DNA of 64,000 bases from Marinicella sediminis (GCF_002000055.1 NZ_MVBD01000011.1:61610-125609), one strand, 5' to 3'. Shown: positions 9,283 to 18,379, counted from the stretch's first letter. Notes: a model not told the origin generated them from the sequence alone. Numbers and translations: made by a program.

Positions 9283-9567
9283 CGCGATCAATGGAGAGCT
9301 GATGATCAGCTCGACCCGCCGACTTGGTTAGGCAGATCTTGCAGATATGGCGGTTTGACGAAGTCAAGAAGCCATAATGGAATGATCGATAAGCCGTGAG
9401 CGATAGCGAATCAGAGCGTCGAGCGCTTGATCACACGACATGATCGCCGAGGCCTCGGTCTCTGTTCCAGACGAGACCCTAACTCCTCCATCGGTAGAGT
9501 CGGCTTTCACTTTTGTCAGGAACAAAAGTGAATCAAGTCCCAAGGTCATTCCTAATCGGATGGGTGG
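9283..9567. repeat. Non-coding stretch with a perfect 11-bp inverted repeat
   Basis: The interval between convergent amt and esterase genes has no credible protein. It ends with TTCACTTTTGT (9506-9516), a 5-nt loop and ACAAAAGTGAA (9522-9532). The surrounding sequence is rich in short palindromes and CG/TCGA steps unlike its neighbours, and resembles dispersed intergenic elements carrying a (C)ACTTTTGT hairpin that I have seen in other proteobacteria. No second copy lies in this window, so its repeat nature is a guess; it may just be a terminator without a T run. Confidence 0.4.
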
Positions 9568-10761
9568 TCAGCACTGGTGAAGTGGTTCATTTGAAAATAT
9601 TTTTCTCAGTGTCTGGTAAACCCGTTGGTCAGAGAGCAGACCCATGTGGCTGACTTGTTCGAAGGTGTATTTATGACTGGCCCTGAACAGCACTTCCCGT
9701 TCCGGATGTCGGTGCCCGCCAAGGGCCGAATCGACACTGACCAGGCCATCGCCAATCCATTTCTGGTGCCATTGGTGACCTTCAACCGGGGTGCTGGCAG
9801 CCAGGGCGTAGCCGTCAACGCCTGGCGGTAACTGAATGGTCTGATGATCGGCGGTGATGGTTCCATGGCGCAGGTTTTTGATGCCATGACTGCGGACATG
9901 GCCCAGTTTGGCAAATGGTGCCGTATAAGGATTGATGGTCAACAGGTAATCAATCAGGTTGCCGGTTTTTTCCAGCACCGCACCCTGGTGCGGCGTACCC
10001 AGAAACACCACTTTGCCCAATCTTTCAGGCCAGTCATCACCCGCTTGTTCAGCCACATGCATGGCACTGCGCATGACCAGACCACCCATGGAGTGACACA
10101 ATACCTGCAATTGTTTGTCAGCCGGTAAATCAGCATGGAATTGTTTTAACAGCGCGGCCAGTTGTTGTCCGTTTTGATAAACCGCCAACCCACTGTTGTA
10201 GCGCACATAAATGGGCGTCAGTTGTGCATCCTGATGCAGCGCCTGGCCATGATCATGGCCATGCCGGCGCCACAACCAATCGTTCATGCACAAACCATGA
10301 AGTAATAACAGGGGGTGACCTGACTCACTGGAGCTGGCCAGGGCGGCTTGTTGTGCGGTGAGGGTTTGCTTTTGGTATTGCAGGCTCATGGGCAAGGCGA
10401 GGGGATTGCCAGTGGCCTGTAGGTGATCACCCATCACGCCATTGAGAATGGATAGCCATTGCTGACGTGTTGGGCTGTTATCCACGGCTGATTGCCACGG
10501 TGGTACTGCTCTGAGCGCCAGTCCCAGACCGCCGGTAATCAGGTGGGTGGTTTGCCGGATGCGTCGGTAAACAAAGCCAGTGATGCCGCTGGTGCGATTC
10601 AGGTCGCCGGTATTGAGGGTGCCGCCGAGGCTAGTGATTCTCTGGTGCATGGACTCCACCAGGTCAACCACACCGGTGATGCCATCAGCGGTTAATTGAT
10701 TGATGCCTTGCAGATCAGATGAAAGCGTAGACTGTTGACGGGTAACCATGGTCTTCATCAT
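9568..10761 (-). CDS. Esterase/lipase-like alpha/beta hydrolase
   Basis: The product of about 397 residues has an N-terminal helical region and an alpha/beta-hydrolase core. LLLLHGLCMNDW is the oxyanion HG element, VLCHSMGGLVMRSA the nucleophile elbow with an unusual Cys before the HSMGG serine motif, and FLGTPHQGA the typical lipase/PGAP1-type follow-on. The late histidine is probably SHMGLL near the end. There is no signal peptide, so it is likely cytoplasmic. I prefer the ATG at 10761 (AGG upstream) over the first possible start, a TTG at 10800. It lies 45 bp after the C1-hydrolase fusion gene on the same strand, so the two are probably one transcript. Confidence 0.8.
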   Translation of the reverse strand: MMKTMVTRQQSTLSSDLQGINQLTADGITGVVDLVESMHQRITSLGGTLNTGDLNRTSGITGFVYRRIRQTTHLITGGLGLALRAVPPWQSAVDNSPTRQQWLSILNGVMGDHLQATGNPLALPMSLQYQKQTLTAQQAALASSSESGHPLLLLHGLCMNDWLWRRHGHDHGQALHQDAQLTPIYVRYNSGLAVYQNGQQLAALLKQFHADLPADKQLQVLCHSMGGLVMRSAMHVAEQAGDDWPERLGKVVFLGTPHQGAVLEKTGNLIDYLLTINPYTAPFAKLGHVRSHGIKNLRHGTITADHQTIQLPPGVDGYALAASTPVEGHQWHQKWIGDGLVSVDSALGGHRHPEREVLFRASHKYTFEQVSHMGLLSDQRVYQTLRKIFSNEPLHQC

Positions 10762-10806
10762 ACGCCTGTTTTGTGACAGAGGGAATGGCTTATTCAACAA
10801 TGACAG

Positions 10807-12660
10807 TCAATAATCCAGATCATCTGCCGTGAACAAACGATTCGGTTCGGCACTCAGGATGTTGCGTAGCAATGTATTCATGGTCCGCACATCGTTGTCG
10901 AACCCTCCATGGGTCTCACTCCAACTGGTGGCTTCATCGCCATTCATACCTTCAGAAATGATGCGGGTCAGTTTGTTGTGTTCAGGGATTTGGCCGGCAT
11001 ATTTTTCCATCCCCAGGATGGCGGTTTTTTTGCGTTCTTCAAAAGCCCTTGACACCAGATACAACAGTGATTTCCGATAGGGTCCTACCGTGTCATCTTT
11101 TTCCAGACGTTGGCTCAGGTTGAACAGATGCAGTTGATCAATGCCATGGGTTTTGGCTGCAGACTGCAGGGCAGGGTGGTAATGATCTTCATAAAAATCA
11201 GCACTGGCCGCCGGTGCCAGTAGGGCCGCTGTACTCAACCGCATGCGCTGAGCCGTGGGTAGTTGCTTCATGCGATTCAGTAACCAGCCCAATAAGATGG
11301 CACCGGTGCTGTGACCAACCATGTGCAGTTTGACCATCTGCTCTGCGTCGCGGTTGTGGTTGTTGGCATGGATGGCTTTGAGCAGTAGCTCCAACACTTT
11401 GGTGCCAGCGCCGTTTTTATTGAATGGTAATCGGGCGCCAGCTTTCATTTCCCGCCAGAAAGCCCGTCCGGGAATGCGGGTGAGCTTTTCTATCAGCCAA
11501 TCTGTGGCGTCAGTGATGCCACCGGCCCGGTCTTCCACCGGATCTTTTTTGCGGAAGATCAGGTCCTTGAGCTCTTCCTTCAGGCCAGTGTCATACATGA
11601 AGTGATAGGGGTAGATGCCGTTGTCCTTGAACACTTCCTTCATGCCCTTGATGCGCCTGGCAGAGGCATCGGGACTGTTCAGGCCGCCATGGGCATACAA
11701 TAAAATATGTTGGTAATCTGTTGAAGTGGTTAACAGATCTGTGGTGATTTTAACGTCATCCAGGTTGGACCAATACTTGCCGGCGTCATCGAATTTGCCA
11801 TCGTCAATATGGACAAAATGACCGGCAATTTCTGCCCGGTTGGGTTTTTTACTGCTCATGGCTTTGGCCGCATAGGAGGCCTGGTTTTTGGGGTCCAGGT
11901 GCCAGATTTGCGGGGTTTCCAGAGCCAGCCTGAGTACCCAGGCATCCTGGATGTTCTTCTGCCAGTCTTCATAGGTCCAGATGGCCAGGCCATCCTTGCC
12001 CCATTGTTTGCCCCAGGAGTTTTGAATCCAGAAGCCTTTCTCATCATAGCCTACAATGGCGAAAGCATGGCTGCCGGCATGTTCTTCATGGTCACTGATC
12101 AGTCCATCGATGACGTTATCACGGGCCCAGCCCTGGTGCACCCGTGCCGAACAATAAATCACCCCGGCTTCATTGATCGCGGCATGAAAATCGGACACCC
12201 GGTGATTGAGCCGGTAGTAAGCACCAACGGTGTTGTTGCGTGCATTTTTGGCCGCTTCCAGACTGAAACGTCCCGGCTTATTGGTTTGAAATGACCACAG
12301 GCCCTCTTCAGCGACACCCATGTTGTACCAGCCTTTGATGGCCCCACGACAAGATGATCCTGAATAGCCTTCACCTTCCCACTCATCATGACGTTTGGCC
12401 ATTTCATACAACATACGCATGGAAACTTTTTTGTCATCATCGCCGCGTTGCTGATTCAGATAATTGATCACCGCTGCCAGCGCAAACCCCGTACAGGCAC
12501 CTTCATTTTTCTGGTCAAGAATATGCAGATTACGTGGCGGATCCCAACGACTTTCCAGGTTGACCAGTGCCGGCTGATACATCCAGTCGCGGATGTCAGG
12601 CAGGTCCGGTGCCACGTTGGTGATGTGATTGTTGATCTGGTTGTCCTGGTCGCTGCTCAT
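10807..12660 (-). CDS. C1 (papain-like) cysteine protease fused to an alpha/beta hydrolase
   Basis: One 617-residue protein with two catalytic domains. Residues about 15-250 are a papain-family protease: Gln and catalytic Cys in DQKNEGACTGFA, His in SHAFAIVGYD and Asn in IQNSWGKQWG. The C-terminal half, about 310-610, is an alpha/beta hydrolase with ILLYAHGGLNSP (HGG oxyanion loop) and nucleophile elbow MVGHSTGAILLGW. There is no signal peptide and no propeptide of the usual cathepsin type, so it is presumably cytoplasmic. The start at 12660 is fixed by GAGGAGG; an earlier in-frame start lacks this. It diverges from the ECF sigma gene with a 152-bp gap, which places it in the protease island. 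Substrates are unknown. Confidence 0.85.
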   Translation of the reverse strand: MSSDQDNQINNHITNVAPDLPDIRDWMYQPALVNLESRWDPPRNLHILDQKNEGACTGFALAAVINYLNQQRGDDDKKVSMRMLYEMAKRHDEWEGEGYSGSSCRGAIKGWYNMGVAEEGLWSFQTNKPGRFSLEAAKNARNNTVGAYYRLNHRVSDFHAAINEAGVIYCSARVHQGWARDNVIDGLISDHEEHAGSHAFAIVGYDEKGFWIQNSWGKQWGKDGLAIWTYEDWQKNIQDAWVLRLALETPQIWHLDPKNQASYAAKAMSSKKPNRAEIAGHFVHIDDGKFDDAGKYWSNLDDVKITTDLLTTSTDYQHILLYAHGGLNSPDASARRIKGMKEVFKDNGIYPYHFMYDTGLKEELKDLIFRKKDPVEDRAGGITDATDWLIEKLTRIPGRAFWREMKAGARLPFNKNGAGTKVLELLLKAIHANNHNRDAEQMVKLHMVGHSTGAILLGWLLNRMKQLPTAQRMRLSTAALLAPAASADFYEDHYHPALQSAAKTHGIDQLHLFNLSQRLEKDDTVGPYRKSLLYLVSRAFEERKKTAILGMEKYAGQIPEHNKLTRIISEGMNGDEATSWSETHGGFDNDVRTMNTLLRNILSAEPNRLFTADDLDY

Positions 12661-12746
12661 GATGCCTCCTCGGTTACACACACTGCTACATTTTTGTTTA
12701 TGTCGTTATGTTGTGGTTTGTTTTTATCGATTATCTCACTTTGTAA

Positions 12747-12776
12747 TTGTGAAAATGTTAAATAAATGTGTATATT
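12747..12776 (+). promoter_or_regulatory. Candidate promoter for the sigma-CHAT operon
   Basis: TTGTGA (12747-12752), an 18-nt spacer and TATATT (12771-12776) lie 36 bp before the sigma factor start in an AT-rich tract. A housekeeping promoter is inferred; autoregulation by the ECF factor cannot be judged from a single site. Confidence 0.45.
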
Positions 12777-12812
12777 AAGGGACATTGCTTTTGAAAAGGG
12801 TGTTACATAATT

Positions 12813-13550
12813 ATGGCTGTTCAGTCAGATTCAACCCAGAAGCCGGGTGATATGATCACCAGGGTGTGTGAACAAATCATGGCCGGAGATGTGGTCGCAG
12901 AGAATCAGTTTGTTGCTGATCATTACCGTTGGTTGTTGTTCATTGTTCGCCAGAAATTCCGCAACACCGACTTGCACATGGACATCGTGCAGGATGCTTT
13001 TATGCTGGTGATCACCAAATTGAAAACCAACGAAGTCAAACAGTTAAACACCATCCGGGCTTATTTACGTACCTGTGCGATTAACATCGGCCATGAATAT
13101 TTACGCAAAAATCAGAAATACAGTTCATCCCTGTCCCAGGATCAACTGGACTGGCTGGCCGATGAACAAACCGACATCCTCGATCAGCTGGCCTGGGAAG
13201 ATGGCTTGCAACAGGTTAAGCAGGTGATAGGTGATTTACCTACTGAGCGCGATCGCGACATCCTGAACCTGTTTTACTTTGCCCATCACAGTAAAGCCGA
13301 AATTTGTGAACAACTGGATCTCAGTCCGGCGCATTTCGATCGGGTAATTTACCGGGCCCGGCAGCGGCTGAAAGAACTGATTCAGCGTTCTGGTGGGAGT
13401 TCTGGTGGTGCCAATACACTCAATGAACAATCCACAAACAACAAAACGACCAAACCCAATGTGTTGAACCGGATGATTTCCGGTGCCCACAACCTGATCA
13501 GTCAGTTGCTCAGGGCATGGCGACAGCATGGGCGATGGAGAACGGTATGA
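12813..13550 (+). CDS. ECF-type RNA polymerase sigma factor
   Basis: A 245-residue sigma-70 family protein. Region 2 is at about residues 25-95 (FVADHYRWLLFIVRQKF, DIVQDAFMLVITKL, IRAYLRTCAINIGHEYLRK) and region 4 at about 130-190 (LPTERDRDILNLFYF, SKAEICEQLDLSPAHFDRVIYRARQRLKEL). It lacks regions 1.1 and 3, as ECF factors do. Its extra C-terminal 55 residues are Gly/Ser/Asn-rich and then amphipathic, longer than the usual ECF length. The stop overlaps the start of the membrane gene by ATGA, the usual sigma/anti-sigma coupling. Targets are unknown; the adjoining CHAT and protease genes are the obvious candidates, by inference. Confidence 0.9.
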   Translation: MAVQSDSTQKPGDMITRVCEQIMAGDVVAENQFVADHYRWLLFIVRQKFRNTDLHMDIVQDAFMLVITKLKTNEVKQLNTIRAYLRTCAINIGHEYLRKNQKYSSSLSQDQLDWLADEQTDILDQLAWEDGLQQVKQVIGDLPTERDRDILNLFYFAHHSKAEICEQLDLSPAHFDRVIYRARQRLKELIQRSGGSSGGANTLNEQSTNNKTTKPNVLNRMISGAHNLISQLLRAWRQHGRWRTV

Positions 13551-14170
13551 CCAGTTACCAGCCAGCCCCAGACACGGCCGAACGCTACCTGCAAGGCAAA
13601 CTCAGTGACAGTGAGTTGGCCGCTTATGAGCTGTGGCTGGCCGATCACCCCGATGAACTGGAAGTGCTGGAACTTGACCTGTTGATGCAGGAGGGCCTGA
13701 AACGCTTGCACTCAAACCAAGTACTTACTGATCCCGCTGTAATAGCAAACAGTTTGAGAGAAAAAGCCTGGTATTGGACACCTCCGTTGATGGTCCTTGC
13801 CTTCTTGCTAGGTTTTTTTCTTCATCAGGGATTAGTTAATAATCTGGAACAGCGAATGGTTAATGCCTTGTACGTTCCCGTTGAGGTGATGCGGGGAAAC
13901 AGTGAGTTACAGGCTGAAATTCACTTGGGCAAAGACGATCAGGATCTGGTGCTGATGATACCAGTTGATGTCCAGAGTTCATCAAAGGAGGCTCTGCAAG
14001 TGAAACTGGATGGGGTTATGCACTCAGGTGTTCGAGTCATTCTGGTTCATGATCAAACTTGGCTGGTATTGAGTCGTGAGTCGGTAGCTGTAGGACAGGT
14101 GTTGAGTATTGAGCAAGTAGACCAGAACAAGAATGTGGTTTTTTCAATGAACTACTTACTGGTTGAATAA
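13547..14170 (+). CDS. Single-pass membrane protein, putative anti-sigma factor
   Basis: The start at 13547 has GGAGAACGGT before it and overlaps the sigma stop as ATGA; the alternative start at 13517 lacks this site. The 207-residue product has a cytoplasmic N-terminus (AERYLQGKLSDSELAAYELWLADHPDELE) that resembles the helical start of anti-sigma factors, then one membrane helix at about residues 82-105 (TPPLMVLAFLLGFFLHQGL) and a beta-rich periplasmic part. The HxxxCxxC zinc motif of zf-HC2 anti-sigmas is absent. Position and topology argue for an anti-sigma role, but sequence alone does not prove it. Confidence 0.65.
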   Translation: MTSYQPAPDTAERYLQGKLSDSELAAYELWLADHPDELEVLELDLLMQEGLKRLHSNQVLTDPAVIANSLREKAWYWTPPLMVLAFLLGFFLHQGLVNNLEQRMVNALYVPVEVMRGNSELQAEIHLGKDDQDLVLMIPVDVQSSSKEALQVKLDGVMHSGVRVILVHDQTWLVLSRESVAVGQVLSIEQVDQNKNVVFSMNYLLVE

Positions 14171-14176
14171 GGGTCA

Positions 14177-17100
14177 ATGAAAACACACCAGATCAGCCAT
14201 CTCACATGGATCATCTGTCTGGTTTTTGGGTTGTACAATGCTCAATTGTTTGCCAGTGAGTTGCAGGTCGATGTGCGTTACGACATTCAGAAGAAACAAC
14301 GGCTAGAACTGCGAGTAGCTGCCTCTAAAAATGAGCACAACTTGTTGTTTTTACATCAAAATACCGATGTTGTCTTACAGGTTGGGATTTCGCCTCATGA
14401 GCTGTTATTAACGCAGCCTGGCCATGAAGAAAACAGTGAGTTTTTGTTGCTCCAAGCAGGATCAGGAGTTCATCGTCTGTTGATTACCCACCGCCACCCA
14501 GGCGCTCCCAACGGACAAGTTTGGTTCGAACGCGTGTCAATTCCAGTTCACCAGGTTAAGGCCTGGTACGACTTGAATCAAGCAATCAAGGTTTACGGCG
14601 AAGGTAACAAAGCAATGGCACTTGCCCAAGTTGAAGCGGTGTTGCAACAGCATAAATTCAGCGATCATCAGTTTTTGGCCCGTGGTTTATATATGAAAGC
14701 AATCGTGGCCTATGAGCTGGATCTCTACCAATATGCGCTGAAGACATTTCAGGAGATGCTTGCAGCTCATCTATATATCAGTCCTTATCAGCAATCATAC
14801 GCACATGCCTACACAGGAAGGATTTACTATTTGCTGGCTGATTACGAAGCCTCAATCGTCGCTTACCAGCGAGCCAATCAGTTACTGGAACCAACAATTG
14901 ATCAAAAAGCCATGGCCTCAAATTTTAACAACCTGGGGTTGTCTTTTCATCGTCGTGGTTTGATGGATGAGGCCAAATCTCATTATCAGCTGGCCGGTAG
15001 CATCTATCAGGAACTTGGATTCACAAGCATGGCAGCCCGTCATCACATCAACATGGGTGGAGTATATTTGATGGAGGGTGACTTTATTCAGGCTAAGTAC
15101 CGATTCCAGTCAGCAATGGATTTGGCAGATCAGCTGAACAATCAGCATATCCATCATGATGCACTGGAAATGCAAGCCTGGCTCAAACAAACTCAGGGTC
15201 GATGGCAATCATTATTGCTTGATTGGGAGCAGGTGTTACAGTTTCATGAACAACAATCGGGAAAAGCCGGTGCGATCAGGGCCAACCGCTTGTTGGGTAC
15301 GGTTTATAACAGTATGGGTGCTTACCGACAGGCATTGAACCACCTGGAATTGGCTGCTGCCTATAAAAAACTGAGTTTCTCGCTGTCCACACTCGCCCCA
15401 TTTTTTGAATTTAAATTAAAACAAATTTGGCAGGCAAACAAAACCACGGATATTACCAGATTGGATGTGTTGCGCAGTGATCTGGAAGTGCTTAAAGTCG
15501 ATTTGATGGACATTCAGGATCAAACCATGTTGTTGCATCAAATGGGTGAGGTTCACCATCATTTGGGTAACTTCAGGCAGGCGCATCAACTGTTGCTGCA
15601 GGCTTTTAGGCTCAATCTGAGTCAACAGAATCAATATCTGGCAGCACTGAATGCACTGTCTTTGTCTCAAATGATGCTTGAACAGCTTGCTGAACCAGAT
15701 CAGGATAACCAGGTGCCTGTTTATTGGAGGGAGTTGGCCGAATTGATGAACACTGCCGACACCATCATTACAGAATTAGATTTACTGCCACTCAGATCGC
15801 GTTGGCAATTGATACAAGCCAGTATTTATAAAATACAGAACAAACCTATTTTGGCCAATGAAGTGTTAGTAATGGCAGAGCAACTGGCGAAGGATCAACT
15901 GGATCATTCCAGTTTGTTTGACATCAGGCGGCTGAGGATTGAACTCGAACTGCTCAAAAGTGGGCTTACCCCTACCATACAAGATCAGTTGATTGGGCTG
16001 TTAAAAGATGGACTGAAATCCAGAAGTCTGGTGGGATCTCCACTGTTGCGTTCAAGGTTCAATACCAATCTGAATGAGATCAGTGAACTGTTGATTCGTT
16101 CACTGCTGAATCAACATTCTGCACCTGAGACAGGACTGATACAGTCACTGTACTGGTCTGAGCAACTGAAAGCTCGAAGTTTAAGAGAAATGTCCCGAAG
16201 AAGTCATGAACAATCCACTCATTCTGTAACATCATCCCTGGCTGAACTGATTGATGAATTGCAACAATTACACCTGACCATAGAGTCATTTCAGCAAAGG
16301 GGTTTGAACAGCGGGCCTCAAATGCTGGAACTTAACAGACAGATCAATAACAGAAAGAGATCCATTGAGCAGTTGTTATCTGACCAATTTGAACAAACCG
16401 AAGATGAATACCAGGAATTTCAGTGGTTTTCTGACTTGCAACAACGCATTGAGCCAGGTCAGCTGGTGTTGGCTGTACGTCAGCTGGGTAAGCAATCTGT
16501 GGTGTGGTTTATTGATGCCAAGGGTATACACCACAGGCTATTGCCTGAGGGCAGTCAGTTCAGTGAACAAGTCAAACGCATCAGGGCGTATTTCAAAGTG
16601 CCAAGGTATGGCGCGGTAAGGATGCCTGCAGAAATTAAAAGTATCATCATTGACCTCAGTCACCACCTGTTGGGTGACCTGGAAGTCGAGTCATATCATG
16701 AGTTAATCTTTTCACCACATGGGTATTGGCAGGGCTTCCCCATTAATGCCCTTAGATTTGATGACAGACTGGCTCATTTGGATATGTCCCTGACCCCATC
16801 GCTGTTGATGCGGCGAAAGCCTCCAGTTCAAATACACCAACAGCAGTTGCTGCTTGTCAGCCATCCGGCCTACCGCAACGATCTGACCGGCCGGGATATC
16901 GCATCATTGCCAAGATCTGCCCGTGAGGCTGATCATCTGGTTCAAATGTATGGTGCGGCTGAAATCACCCGGCTGTTGGCTGAAAAAGCCAATAAAGCTG
17001 ATGTTTTGCTGGCGCTTTCACAACCCCATAAAATTGCTCACCTGGCTACCCATGGATTGTTCAGTGAACAAATACCTGAACTCACCGGCCTGGCTTTGGC

Positions 17101-17407
17101 CTCCGAGCAACGTAACTATGATTTGTTGTCGGTCAGTGAAATCATTGCCGCTGATATCAAAGCTGACCGGGTAGTGCTCAGCGCGTGTGAAACAGGCTTG
17201 GGTGAAGCCATCGTTGATGAAGGTTTGATCAGTGTGGGATATGCCTTTCTGGCCGGAGGTGCCCGTGAAGTGTACGCCACCTTGTGGCCAATCGGTGACA
17301 ACAAGGCTTATCAGGATGTCAAAAACATGTACCAAAGGTCAGCGAAAACCGGTGAAATCCAGCTGATCGCCAACGACCCGGCCTGGGTTAAATTTAAATT
17401 TTTATAG
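14177..17407 (+). CDS. Exported TPR-CHAT protease
   Basis: A 1076-residue protein with a Sec-type signal (LTWIICLVFGLYNAQLFAS), a beta-rich region to about 130, then TPR repeats over about 130-560 (for example AHAYTGRIYYLLADYEASIVAYQRA, here split by eye into helix pairs) and a C-terminal CHAT domain of about 740-1060. The caspase-like dyad is visible as His959 in HLATHG and Cys1004 in LSACETG, followed by AGGAREVYATLWPIGD. CHAT domains are clan-CD cysteine proteases. The end is short: after LWPIGDN only about 35 residues remain, where most CHAT domains keep about 70-80. An exported CHAT behind an ECF sigma/anti-sigma pair is notable. Six bases separate it from the upstream gene, so it is cotranscribed. 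Confidence 0.88.
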   Translation: MKTHQISHLTWIICLVFGLYNAQLFASELQVDVRYDIQKKQRLELRVAASKNEHNLLFLHQNTDVVLQVGISPHELLLTQPGHEENSEFLLLQAGSGVHRLLITHRHPGAPNGQVWFERVSIPVHQVKAWYDLNQAIKVYGEGNKAMALAQVEAVLQQHKFSDHQFLARGLYMKAIVAYELDLYQYALKTFQEMLAAHLYISPYQQSYAHAYTGRIYYLLADYEASIVAYQRANQLLEPTIDQKAMASNFNNLGLSFHRRGLMDEAKSHYQLAGSIYQELGFTSMAARHHINMGGVYLMEGDFIQAKYRFQSAMDLADQLNNQHIHHDALEMQAWLKQTQGRWQSLLLDWEQVLQFHEQQSGKAGAIRANRLLGTVYNSMGAYRQALNHLELAAAYKKLSFSLSTLAPFFEFKLKQIWQANKTTDITRLDVLRSDLEVLKVDLMDIQDQTMLLHQMGEVHHHLGNFRQAHQLLLQAFRLNLSQQNQYLAALNALSLSQMMLEQLAEPDQDNQVPVYWRELAELMNTADTIITELDLLPLRSRWQLIQASIYKIQNKPILANEVLVMAEQLAKDQLDHSSLFDIRRLRIELELLKSGLTPTIQDQLIGLLKDGLKSRSLVGSPLLRSRFNTNLNEISELLIRSLLNQHSAPETGLIQSLYWSEQLKARSLREMSRRSHEQSTHSVTSSLAELIDELQQLHLTIESFQQRGLNSGPQMLELNRQINNRKRSIEQLLSDQFEQTEDEYQEFQWFSDLQQRIEPGQLVLAVRQLGKQSVVWFIDAKGIHHRLLPEGSQFSEQVKRIRAYFKVPRYGAVRMPAEIKSIIIDLSHHLLGDLEVESYHELIFSPHGYWQGFPINALRFDDRLAHLDMSLTPSLLMRRKPPVQIHQQQLLLVSHPAYRNDLTGRDIASLPRSAREADHLVQMYGAAEITRLLAEKANKADVLLALSQPHKIAHLATHGLFSEQIPELTGLALASEQRNYDLLSVSEIIAADIKADRVVLSACETGLGEAIVDEGLISVGYAFLAGGAREVYATLWPIGDNKAYQDVKNMYQRSAKTGEIQLIANDPAWVKFKFL

Positions 17408-17417
17408 GAGATGTGTT

Positions 17418-17870
17418 GTGTGTTTATTGAACGAAGAAATTGAACAGTTTATTTGTTCCTGTGAGTCAAATGACTGTAACTGCTTGGGTTGTGTCGAATT
17501 GAAATTTCCAAAATTAAACAGTGATATCACTAGGAAAAGTTTTGCAAGCATAAGAGCAGACAACATTGAAGGAGTTGACCATAATGATGTTTTTAAAATT
17601 CGAAAAGTAAAAGACGCAACTCAAAAAGTGCACGAGGATAATCTTGTATTGGAGGTAGTGCTTAAAGGAAACCGCAACAAGATATATTTTGATTATCATC
17701 ATAATGAATATTCAGGGATTCGAATAGTGAGGGGAAAACAATATATTGTTACGTTATGTGCTAATCATGTTTTTTCAGACTTAATCCTTGCATTCAATTA
17801 TCATTGCATTGATGAAGATGAAAAAAGGCCTTTGACGTCTCATGATGGGACCATCCATCCGATTCCATGA
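17418..17870 (+). CDS. Small protein with C-terminal SHDGTIHPIP tail (paralogue A)
   Basis: A 150-residue protein of no family I recognise. A GTG start at 17418 is supported by TAGGAG seven bases upstream; the nearer ATG at 17411 is out of frame and stops quickly. The N-terminus is cysteine-rich (ICSCESNDCNCLGC), the middle is predicted beta-rich, and the last ten residues are SHDGTIHPIP. The same tail ends the next gene. No signal peptide or membrane helix is visible. The base composition is more AT-rich than its neighbours, suggesting transfer. Directly after the CHAT gene (10-bp gap), it could be a substrate, regulator or partner of that protease; this is inference. Confidence 0.7.
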   Translation: MCLLNEEIEQFICSCESNDCNCLGCVELKFPKLNSDITRKSFASIRADNIEGVDHNDVFKIRKVKDATQKVHEDNLVLEVVLKGNRNKIYFDYHHNEYSGIRIVRGKQYIVTLCANHVFSDLILAFNYHCIDEDEKRPLTSHDGTIHPIP

Positions 17871-17876
17871 TGATTA

Positions 17877-17903
17877 AATTATCTTACTTTTAGTGAGATA
17901 ATT
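17877..17903 (+). promoter_or_regulatory. 11-bp stem-loop between the twin-tail genes
   Basis: AATTATCTTAC pairs with GTGAGATAATT around a TTTTA loop (one G-T pair), just after the stop of paralogue A. There is no T run, so it is more likely an mRNA processing or attenuation element than a full terminator. Confidence 0.45.
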
Positions 17904-17955
17904 GTAACTTGGCGATCACTTAATAATGATTCAAAACCATAACAGGAGATCGTTA

Positions 17956-18369
17956 ATGTTCCACACTCACGGCAACATCATGAAATACATTCAGAAGTTT
18001 GGTCGGACGAATCAGGTTTTTAAGTGCCAGGTGCTCTCAAGCGAGGACAACACATTCAAAACTGAATTTTTTGTACCGGCTTATGAAAACAATGAATTCA
18101 GACAAAACAGGGAAATGGTATTAGGCCTATGTCAACACGATGATCATGTCATTTATCTGGACATGGGCACACAAAGGACGCAGTTAAGGTATGTTCATAA
18201 TGAAGACATATTTCGCGGTATCAGGCGACTGAATCAGATAGATTTTGAGTTAACAGTTCGTTTAATATACCTGGTGAGGTCTCCGTTGCTGGAAATTGAT
18301 TATCACAGAATTGATGACCACAGCGGAACCAATGCATCTCACGATGGTACCATTCATCCGGTACCTTGA
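17956..18369 (+). CDS. Small protein with C-terminal SHDGTIHPVP tail (paralogue B)
   Basis: The ATG at 17956 follows AGGAGATCG and gives 137 residues (MFHTHGNIMKYIQKFG...). The body is beta-rich and charged, and only loosely like paralogue A (both have a Y-H-x-I-D run shortly before the end). The last ten residues, SHDGTIHPVP, match paralogue A while the codons differ mostly at third positions, which points to selection on the peptide. No signal peptide. The trypsin-like gene starts 10 bp after the stop, and its ribosome site overlaps this gene's end, so translation is probably coupled. Confidence 0.7.
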   Translation: MFHTHGNIMKYIQKFGRTNQVFKCQVLSSEDNTFKTEFFVPAYENNEFRQNREMVLGLCQHDDHVIYLDMGTQRTQLRYVHNEDIFRGIRRLNQIDFELTVRLIYLVRSPLLEIDYHRIDDHSGTNASHDGTIHPVP

Positions 18370-18379
18370 GGAGAATGGT

